This document shows, piece by piece, positions 35,400 to 42,202 of a stretch of DNA of 55,835 nucleotides. Every line of letters begins with the position of its first letter. Position 1 is the first letter of the stretch. The position numbers and the translations under genes are program-made. Source of the DNA: Paracoccaceae bacterium (lineage in GTDB: Bacteria; Pseudomonadota; Alphaproteobacteria; Rhodobacterales; Rhodobacteraceae); contig JAIOJF010000057.1 of the NCBI GenBank assembly GCA_019911965.1, forward strand, positions 1 through 55,835, in the 5' to 3' direction. Below the pieces are notes generated by a model that was given only the letters and a program-made list of their open reading frames with translations, had not been told where the DNA came from and did not search any database.

Positions 35400-35806
35400 A
35401 AACCGCGGACCTGGAAGATGCCGGACAGATCGAGGCCATTGGCGCAGGTAATCCACTGAATCCTGCGATTTTGCCGTCGGCCATGATCCTGGCAGATACC
35501 GACTTGCCCGTCGGCAATCCGATGGCTGTGAAGGCAGGCAAGCGTCAGCGCTGCGGCGCAATTATCGACGGGATTGATATTCAAGATGCAAACAGCCGAC
35601 TTGAAGTGCCGGTGCCCAAGGTCAATACCCTGATGAAAACCTGTGCAAACCGCCACCGGCTGGCGCTGGATATACCGGCATTTGCTGATCAGATCGGGGG
35701 TAAAGCCATGCTGTTTTCATCTGCCGAACCCGCCGACATCTGGTTCAGCACCTTTTTCAAAGGCGAAGCCAGCTTCCCGGCATCGCAGCAGGAGGCATCC
35801 CAGTGA
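35396..35806 (+). pseudogene. Possible remnant: ketopantoate-reductase-like piece with a TetR-like tail
   Basis: An open frame of 136 codons overlaps tetR (ATGA) and the next gene (GTGA), so it may be translated. Residues about 57-85 (GAIIDGIDIQDANSR, VPVPKVNTL) resemble the C-terminal domain of ketopantoate reductases. The end, ADIWFSTFFKGEA, matches the TetR end TDIWYNTFFKSGT. The last 74 bp look like a diverged copy of the last 74 bp of tetR. This suggests insertion of a gene fragment with duplication of the junction. It could instead be a small functional protein. Confidence 0.45.
35733..35806 (+). repeat. Diverged 74-bp direct copy of the tetR 3' end
   Basis: 35733-35806 aligns without gaps to 35326-35399. 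The first 28 bp differ at two positions, and roughly 70% match overall by my hand count. Both copies end in a GGAGG box and a stop codon overlapping the next start, so the duplication copied the translational-coupling junction itself. Confidence 0.65.
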
Positions 35807-37122
35807 AAGACGAAGTTATCAAGAAGGCCGACCTGATTCAGGAACGGGTGACGCGGGTGTCCGAACGCTATCAGCATCTGCTGAGCGAGGCCGAAGATGC
35901 CCATGAATGGGCCTTTGCCTGGCGTACCGAGGTAAACCGTGGCGGTTTTCGTGCGGTTGATTTCCTGATGGATGCGATCGTCGATCCGGGGCGCTGCATC
36001 GGCTGCGCCTCCTGTGTCACTATCTGCCCGGTGGACGTGTTCGACTATGTCGATGAAAAGCCGGTGGATACCCGTGAATCCGCCTGCGTGCATTGCGTGC
36101 TTTGTGCCGAGGCCTGCCCGGTTCTGCGACCGGCGGACAATGATCTTGGCGATAGCCTCAGCATTCATCAGCCCTCGAAGGATGAGGGCTACGGGCCTTA
36201 TTCCTACGCCTGCTATTCGCGTACGACCGATGCGGAAATCCTGGAATACGCGCAGGATGGCGGCATGGTGTCCACGCTGTTGCTGCACGGGTTTGAAAAG
36301 GGAACGCTGAAAGGTGCCGTTCTTGGCGACGTGACCGAGGAAAACAGGCAGATCGGCCGCCCGAAACTGGCCCGGAACCGCGAAGAGGTGCTGGCCTGCG
36401 CCGGTTCGCGCTATACCTATTCGCCCAATACCCTGGCCCTGCAGGAGGCTCTGCGCGACAAGGTCGGCCCGCTGGCGGTGGTCGGGGTTCCCTGTCAGGT
36501 GGACGGCGTGCGGTTGCAGCAGAATTCCTCGGTCCGGCTGGGGCCGGTCACCTGGTACAAGCGCAACATCACGCTGGTGATCGGGCTGTTCTGCTCGGAA
36601 TCCTTCACCCATGAAAGCATCCAGAAACTGGGCGGGATTCTCGATGTCGCACCCGAGCGGATCAAGAACATCAACATCAAGGGCAAGGTGGTGGTGACGC
36701 TGGATGACGGTGAAATCCTGACAACCTCGCTGAAGAAATACCGCGAATGGGCGCGGCCTGCCTGCCTGTACTGCCTGGATTACGGCGCGGAAAATTCCGA
36801 CATCGCGGCGGGTGGTATCGGCCTTGACGGCTGGACCTATACACTGGTGCGCACCGAGGCCGGGCACCGCGCCTTTCAGGCGGCGATCAAGGATGGCTGG
36901 CTGGAAACCCGCCCGCTGGAAGATGAACCACGCGGCGAATTCCTGATGAAAAAGCTGTCAGCCGACAAGAAGCTGAACCGCCCGCTGCCGGCACAGATGC
37001 CCAGCCTGGCCGAGCGCAAGGCACTGAACTACCTCGACCCGAAGACGTTTTACACCAAAGGGCCAGGCGCGCCGGTAACCGATGACAACGCCACCCCGAA
37101 CAAGGATGGAGGCGACAAATGA
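35803..37122 (+). CDS. FrhB-like F420-reducing subunit with two [4Fe-4S] clusters
   Basis: 439 aa from a GTG start with CAGGAGG 7 nt upstream. An N-terminal ferredoxin part has C65, C68, C71, C75 and C95, C98, C101, C105 (CIGCASCVTICP, CVHCVLCAEACP). An FrhB-type domain follows: DGGMVSTLLLHGFEKGTLKG, VGVPCQVDGVRLQ, GLFCSESFTHESI and a further Cys pair in PACLYCLDYGAENSD. FrhB proteins exchange electrons between iron-sulfur clusters, flavin and F420. It overlaps the KorA-like gene by 4 bp. It should pass electrons from the KorAB enzyme to F420. Confidence 0.85.
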   Translation: MKDEVIKKADLIQERVTRVSERYQHLLSEAEDAHEWAFAWRTEVNRGGFRAVDFLMDAIVDPGRCIGCASCVTICPVDVFDYVDEKPVDTRESACVHCVLCAEACPVLRPADNDLGDSLSIHQPSKDEGYGPYSYACYSRTTDAEILEYAQDGGMVSTLLLHGFEKGTLKGAVLGDVTEENRQIGRPKLARNREEVLACAGSRYTYSPNTLALQEALRDKVGPLAVVGVPCQVDGVRLQQNSSVRLGPVTWYKRNITLVIGLFCSESFTHESIQKLGGILDVAPERIKNINIKGKVVVTLDDGEILTTSLKKYREWARPACLYCLDYGAENSDIAAGGIGLDGWTYTLVRTEAGHRAFQAAIKDGWLETRPLEDEPRGEFLMKKLSADKKLNRPLPAQMPSLAERKALNYLDPKTFYTKGPGAPVTDDNATPNKDGGDK

Positions 37123-38897
37123 CCATTTCCGCAAAGCTGGATGATCTGACCATCATGGTGGCCGGGCAGGGCGGCGACGGCTCGTTGACCGTGATGAACG
37201 TGCTGAGCGAGCTGTTCGGGCGTCGCGGCTATCACCTTTACAAGTCCCGCAACGTCGCGTCGCGGATCAAGGGTGGCATTGCCGCTGCACAGATGCGCGC
37301 CAGTGTCATTTCGCGCGGCTGCACCGGCGATCAGATTGATCTTGTGGTGGCCTTCGATCAGGAAGCCGTGACCAATGTCGGCGCGGATCTGTCGCCGGAC
37401 GCCGTGGTGGTGTTCGACAGTTCCGACAAACCGCTTGACCGGCGCAACCTGGCTGACAGCGTTCGTGTGATCGAAATTCCGTTCGGTCGCTACGCCGTGC
37501 GCGATCTGCGCCGCGACCTGTTCAAGAACTCGATGAGCTTCGGCGTGATCTCGCAACTGATGAACATAGATCAGGACGAGGCCGAGGATTGCTTGCGCCA
37601 CACCCTGCATCGCCTGCCGGAACGCGTCCTTCTGCCCAATATCGACAGCTTCGCCGATGGCCGCAAATTCGCCCTGGCGGACAAGATCGCCTCGGGCGGC
37701 TATCCCTGGCATCTGGAACGCGTGACCCGCGCGAAACACCTGATGATCAACGGCAATGATGCGATTGCCTTTGGCTTCATGGCCGCCGGTGGCCGGTTCT
37801 TCTGCGGCTATCCGATCACGCCGGCGACCGAAATCCTGGAATGGCTGCAAAAACACCTGCCCGCGATGGGCGGCGTGGCCATGCAGGCCGAGGATGAACT
37901 GGCCGCCATCAACATCGCCCTTGGTGCCGCGATGACCGGCGTGCGCACCATGACCGCAACCTCCAGCCCCGGCTTTTCGCTGATGGCCGAGGGTATCAGC
38001 CATTCCGGTTCGGCGGAAATCCCGCTGGTGATCACCAACAGCCAGCGCGCCGGGCCGTCCACCGGAATGCCGACCAAGCCCGAGCAAAGCGACATTGCCA
38101 TGATGATCCACTGTGGCAACGGCGAGTTTCCGCGTGTGGTTCTTGCACCGGGCGATCCGGGCGACTGCTTCAAGATCGGTGCCGCGGCAACCAATCTGGC
38201 ACAGCGCATTCAGGGCCCCGTTATCATCGCTGTCGATCAGGCGGTTGCGCAGGATGCACGCTCGGTAACGCCGTTTGATCTGGAAGCGGTGGAGCCGCAT
38301 GACGGTGCTCGGATGAGCGAGGACGCGCTGCAAGCGATGGCAACCTACCGGCGCTATGAACTGAACCCGAGCGGCGTTTCGCCCTGGGCGGTTCCGGGCA
38401 CCAAGGGCGGAATGAGCCTTGTTACCGGCAATGAACGCAACGAATGGGGCCTGGTAACCACGGTTCCGGCCAAGCGCCGCGAAATGATGGAAAAACGCGC
38501 CGCCAAGATCGACCATGTGCGTGCTGATCTGCCAAAGGGCATCAGGGGCGGCGATCGTGCGGCAAGGGTCGGCATCATTGGCTGCGGCATGCAATCGGGC
38601 GTCATCGCCGAGGCAAGCGAGCGGCTGAATGCTCGCGGAACACCCGTGCAATACCTGCAGGTGCGGACCCTGTGGCCGGTGCTGGACGAAACCGCCGAGT
38701 TCATCCGAAGCTGCGATCATGTCTATGTCGTGGAACATAACGGCGAGGGCCAGTTGGCGCATCTGCTGGACGGGCACGGCGCATTCGGCAACCTGCGTTC
38801 CCTGACGAAAAACGACGGTGTGCCGTTCCGCTGTGCCGATCTGGTTCGGCATATTGCCACCTTTGAAGCCAATACCATGCACGGAGATGCGGCATGA
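37119..38897 (+). CDS. 2-oxoacid oxidoreductase, fused gamma-alpha subunit (KorA-like)
   Basis: 592 aa, with GGAGG upstream. Residues 1-190 form the gamma domain (MVAGQGGDGSLTVMNVL). From about 205 the alpha domain begins, with GYPITPATEILEW, MQAEDELAAINIALGAAMTG, TATSSPGFSLMAEGI and AGPSTGMPTKPEQSDI, all typical of KorA-type enzymes. Such enzymes oxidatively decarboxylate 2-oxoacids to acyl-CoA and need an electron acceptor. The subunit has no ferredoxin domain, so the FrhB-like neighbour with two clusters is the likely partner. It overlaps both neighbours by 4 bp. Confidence 0.9.
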   Translation: MTISAKLDDLTIMVAGQGGDGSLTVMNVLSELFGRRGYHLYKSRNVASRIKGGIAAAQMRASVISRGCTGDQIDLVVAFDQEAVTNVGADLSPDAVVVFDSSDKPLDRRNLADSVRVIEIPFGRYAVRDLRRDLFKNSMSFGVISQLMNIDQDEAEDCLRHTLHRLPERVLLPNIDSFADGRKFALADKIASGGYPWHLERVTRAKHLMINGNDAIAFGFMAAGGRFFCGYPITPATEILEWLQKHLPAMGGVAMQAEDELAAINIALGAAMTGVRTMTATSSPGFSLMAEGISHSGSAEIPLVITNSQRAGPSTGMPTKPEQSDIAMMIHCGNGEFPRVVLAPGDPGDCFKIGAAATNLAQRIQGPVIIAVDQAVAQDARSVTPFDLEAVEPHDGARMSEDALQAMATYRRYELNPSGVSPWAVPGTKGGMSLVTGNERNEWGLVTTVPAKRREMMEKRAAKIDHVRADLPKGIRGGDRAARVGIIGCGMQSGVIAEASERLNARGTPVQYLQVRTLWPVLDETAEFIRSCDHVYVVEHNGEGQLAHLLDGHGAFGNLRSLTKNDGVPFRCADLVRHIATFEANTMHGDAA

Positions 38898-39754
38898 CCA
38901 TCACCTTCACCCCATCCCACCCGATCTGGTGCGCGGGATGCGGCCATTTCGGCGTCAAGAACGCGATCGTGAATGCGCTTGCCGCGATTGACCAGCCGGC
39001 GCATGACACAATGGTTCTGGCGGGGATCGGCTGCTCCGGCACGATCCAGAACAATATCGATTCTTACGGCTATCATGCCCTTCACGGGCGGGTTCTGCCG
39101 ACAGCCCTGGGCGTGAAACTGGCCAATCCCGACCTGATGGTGATCGCCGCCGGTGGCGATGGCGACGGCTATGCCATCGGTGCGGGGCATCTGGTGCATG
39201 CGTTCAAGCGCAACCCGAGCGTTGTCTATGTCCTGATGAACAACGGCATCTACGGGCTGACCAAGGGCCAGCGTTCCCCCACCGCCGAACAGATCGACCC
39301 GACCACCGAGCGCAGCATCGACGGTATCTCGCTTGGCCTGTCGATCCCCGGCTCCAGCTTTCTGGCGCGTGCCTATAGCGGTGCCGCCGATCAGTTGAAT
39401 GCGGTAATGGTTGCCGCGCTTCAACATGCCGCTGCCGGGCGCGGCTTTGCCTTTGTCGAGGTGATGTCGCCTTGCGTGACTTACAATGACACCTATGCCG
39501 ACTGGTCAGGCCGGGTCACGGATGTGACCGCAATGGAAGGCTATGATCCCACAAGCCGCATTGCTGCGTTTTCCACGGTTCACACGCTTGCCGAACAGGG
39601 CCGGATTCCGACCGGGCTGATCTATCAAAGCGATGCGCCGTCCTACGAATCCGCCTGGAAAAAGGAAGGCTTCAACGTGCCTGCGCGGATTGATGTGTCA
39701 CGCTCCATTCACCAGAACAGCTATTCCAGCATCATGGAAAAATATGCCTTCTGA
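38894..39754 (+). CDS. 2-oxoacid oxidoreductase beta subunit (KorB-like)
   Basis: 286 aa, with GGAG upstream. It starts with HPIWCAGCGHFGVKNAI (C13 and C16 as iron-sulfur ligands). The TPP site has GGDGDGYAIGAGHL (about 87-100) and MNNGIYGLTKGQ. It forms the catalytic core with the KorA-like protein. The 2-oxoacid is not known. Oxidative decarboxylation yields an acyl-CoA and two electrons at low potential, enough for F420. Confidence 0.9.
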   Translation: MTITFTPSHPIWCAGCGHFGVKNAIVNALAAIDQPAHDTMVLAGIGCSGTIQNNIDSYGYHALHGRVLPTALGVKLANPDLMVIAAGGDGDGYAIGAGHLVHAFKRNPSVVYVLMNNGIYGLTKGQRSPTAEQIDPTTERSIDGISLGLSIPGSSFLARAYSGAADQLNAVMVAALQHAAAGRGFAFVEVMSPCVTYNDTYADWSGRVTDVTAMEGYDPTSRIAAFSTVHTLAEQGRIPTGLIYQSDAPSYESAWKKEGFNVPARIDVSRSIHQNSYSSIMEKYAF

Positions 39755-39788
39755 GGCAGGGATGTTCACTGGATAAGGGTTGCCGGAC

Positions 39789-40763
39789 ATGACGCCTGCC
39801 GGAAGTGGGAAGACATCTTCACCAAAGGTTCTGGCGCTGAGCGGTGGCATCGGCGGGGCCAAGCTGGACCTTGGGCTGTATCATGTGCTGGACCCCTGGG
39901 ACCTGGCCATCGTGGCCAATACCGGCGATGATTTCGAGCATCTGGGCCTGACCATCTGCCCCGATCTGGACACCATCATGTACACCCTGTCGGCAACCTC
40001 GGACGAGGCAAAGGGCTGGGGCCGCAAGGACGAAACATGGGCCTGCCTTGAGCAACTGAAGGCGCTTGGCGGCAGTTCCTGGTTCGGATTGGGTGACAAG
40101 GATCTGGCAGTGCACCTGTACCGCAGCGCCTTGCTGCGCGAAGGCAAATCCCTGGGCGAGATCACCGCCAGCCTGTTTGCCCGCTTCGGCGTCAAGGCAC
40201 ATGTCCTGCCAATGGCGGATCAGGCAGTCGGCACCATCATCCACACGAGGGATGGCCGGGACCTGCCGTTTCAGCACTACTTCGTCAAGGAAAGATGCGC
40301 CCCCGAAATTACCGGGTTTACCTATCAGGGTGCACAAACCGCAAAGCCCCCGGCGGCATTGCTGGATATCATCCGGAGCGGCGATCTGCGTGCCGTGATC
40401 GTCGCCCCGTCAAACCCGTTTGTCAGCATCAACCCGATCCTGTCGGTGCCCGGCATCAGGGCCGCCCTTGCCGCCAGCAATATACCGGTTGTCGCCGTCA
40501 GCCCGCTGATCGGTGGCGCTGCCGTCAAAGGCCCTCTGGCCCGGATGCTGGTGGAAATGGGACTGCCTGCGACCAATCGTTCGATTGCGGATCAATACAA
40601 GGGGCTGTTGTCGGGCATGGTGATCGACACCACCGACAAGGGCGATGCCGATACCCTGCAAGATCTGCCGGTGCTGGCGGTCAACACCCTGATGAACAGC
40701 CTTGAAGACCGCATGCGTCTGGCACAGGATGTGCTGGAATTCGCTGATCGACTGAGGGAGTAA
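39789..40763 (+). CDS. cofD: CofD, phospholactate-type transferase of F420 synthesis
   Basis: 324 aa from ATG 39789; an in-frame TTG at 39780 is too close to the AAGGG box. Family motifs: LALSGGIGGAKLDLGL, NTGDDFEHLGLTICPDLDT, WFGLGDKDLAVHLYR and APSNPFVSINPIL. CofD joins the activated 2-phospholactate, phosphoenolpyruvate or 3-phosphoglycerate moiety made by CofC to the deazaflavin FO, giving F420-0 or a variant of it. It starts 34 bp after the KorB-like gene and leads a set of four cofactor genes. Confidence 0.95.
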   Translation: MTPAGSGKTSSPKVLALSGGIGGAKLDLGLYHVLDPWDLAIVANTGDDFEHLGLTICPDLDTIMYTLSATSDEAKGWGRKDETWACLEQLKALGGSSWFGLGDKDLAVHLYRSALLREGKSLGEITASLFARFGVKAHVLPMADQAVGTIIHTRDGRDLPFQHYFVKERCAPEITGFTYQGAQTAKPPAALLDIIRSGDLRAVIVAPSNPFVSINPILSVPGIRAALAASNIPVVAVSPLIGGAAVKGPLARMLVEMGLPATNRSIADQYKGLLSGMVIDTTDKGDADTLQDLPVLAVNTLMNSLEDRMRLAQDVLEFADRLRE

Positions 40764-40767
40764 TATC

Positions 40768-41511
40768 ATCTCTGCGTCTTCCGTCGAACTACTGGCCATA
40801 CCGGATTTTCCGCGCGTCACACCGGGCGATGATCTGGCCGCCCATATCGCGAATTTCCCGCTGCAGCAGCACGATATCGTTGTTCTGGCGCAAAAGATCG
40901 TATCGAAGGCCGAAGGCCGGATCGTCGATCTGGCTTCGGTAACGCCCGATGCCCGCGCCATCGAGGTTGCCGCCAAAACCGAAAAAGACCCGCGCCTTGT
41001 CCAACTGGTGCTGGAGGAATCGGCGGACATCATGCGCGCGAAACCCGGCCTTCTGATTACAAGGCACCGGCTGGGGTTCATCATGGCCAATGCCGGGATT
41101 GATGCCTCGAATGTCGGGCGGCCCGGCGCGGTGATATTGCTGCCGGTCGATCCCGATGCATCGGCCCGCCGGATCGCGGCGGACCTGAAACGCCTGACCG
41201 GGCATGATATCGGCGTGATCATCACCGATAGCTGGGGGCGGCCCTGGCGTCTGGGCACAACGGGTTTTGCCATCGGCCAAAGTGGCCCGCCCGCCGTCCG
41301 GGACATGCGCGGCGTCACCGATATGGATGGCAGGATTCTGGAAACCACCGTGATCGGCACCGGCGATGAACTTGCGGCGGCGGCCTCGCTTTTGATGGGA
41401 CAGGCGGCCGAGGCAAAACCCGCCATCGTCATTCGCGGGTTCGTATACGAGGACAGTACCGATACTGCCGCCGCCCTCATCCGCCCGGCTGAAGGAGACC
41501 TGTTTCAATGA
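40768..41511 (+). CDS. cofE: CofE, F420-0:gamma-glutamyl ligase, without a normal start codon
   Basis: 247 aa if read from ATC 40768. Conserved CofE residues are in frame from the first codons: VELLAIPDFPRVTPGDDL, VVLAQKIVSKAEGR, GFIMANAGIDASNV and ITDSWGRPWRLGTTG. Between an in-frame TGA at 40753 and GTG 41008 there is no ATG, GTG or TTG. Starting at 41008 would remove the conserved first third. GAGGGAG ends 7 nt before ATC 40768, so an ATC start coupled to the cofD stop is the best reading; a sequence error or mutation is the alternative. It lacks the FMN-reductase domain fused in mycobacterial FbiB. It adds glutamates to F420-0. Confidence 0.85.
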   Translation: MSASSVELLAIPDFPRVTPGDDLAAHIANFPLQQHDIVVLAQKIVSKAEGRIVDLASVTPDARAIEVAAKTEKDPRLVQLVLEESADIMRAKPGLLITRHRLGFIMANAGIDASNVGRPGAVILLPVDPDASARRIAADLKRLTGHDIGVIITDSWGRPWRLGTTGFAIGQSGPPAVRDMRGVTDMDGRILETTVIGTGDELAAAASLLMGQAAEAKPAIVIRGFVYEDSTDTAAALIRPAEGDLFQ

Positions 41512-42194
41512 AACCGAACCTCTGGGCCGTGGTGCCTGTCAAATCCTTTGGCAGCGCAAAATCGCGGTTATCCGCCCTGCTCACGGAAAAACAGCGCGAA
41601 GCCCTGTCGCTGGCGATGCTGTCCGACGTGCTGGTCGCCCTGTCCGGGGTCAGCCGGCTTGCGGGCGTCATGGTGGTAACGAATGAACCCGACGCTATCG
41701 GCCTGGCCCGGCAATTCGGCGCCTCGGTGATGGCGGACGAGAATACCAGCGGCCCGTCGGCGGCGATTCAGGCGGCGATCAGCGAACTGCGCCTCAAGGG
41801 ATGTACCGGAATACTGGCGCTGATGGGGGATTTGCCGCTGATTACCGGCACCGATATCGACCGCTTGCTGAGCGCGCATCAGGGCGATTGCGCGGTGACG
41901 CTTGCGCCATCCGGCAACCGGCTTGGCACCAATGCCGCGTTTTGCACGCCGCCGGGGATCATCCCGCTGACATTCAACGGCCGCGGGTTGGCCGACCATC
42001 TGTCGGCGGCACGGCAGGCGGGGGCCGAAACGCATGTGCTCGATATGCCGTCAGTGGCGCTCGATCTTGATCTGCCCGAGGATGTCGCCTCGCTGCTGGA
42101 CACCCGATCAGATTGCAGAACCCGCGCCTTCATCCTTGATCTTGTCGATAGCGGTCAGATTCCGCAGATCCCGCAACACCAGAAAACCGGATAG
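41508..42194 (+). CDS. cofC: CofC, guanylyltransferase of F420 synthesis
   Basis: 228 aa, with AGGAG upstream, overlapping cofE by 4 bp. Motifs: WAVVPVKSFGSAKSRL (nucleotide-binding start), NTSGPSAAIQAA, LALMGDLPLIT and NRLGTNAAF. It activates a three-carbon phospho-acid with GTP for CofD. Whether the acid is 2-phospholactate, phosphoenolpyruvate or 3-phosphoglycerate cannot be told here. The absence of an FbiB-type reductase domain makes a phosphoenolpyruvate route less simple. Confidence 0.9.
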   Translation: MKPNLWAVVPVKSFGSAKSRLSALLTEKQREALSLAMLSDVLVALSGVSRLAGVMVVTNEPDAIGLARQFGASVMADENTSGPSAAIQAAISELRLKGCTGILALMGDLPLITGTDIDRLLSAHQGDCAVTLAPSGNRLGTNAAFCTPPGIIPLTFNGRGLADHLSAARQAGAETHVLDMPSVALDLDLPEDVASLLDTRSDCRTRAFILDLVDSGQIPQIPQHQKTG

Positions 42195-42202
42195 GGCACC
42201 GC

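Noticed and set aside
41008-41511. cofE starting at GTG 41008
   Set aside because: It would drop about 80 residues that are clearly conserved CofE sequence and lie in the same frame.
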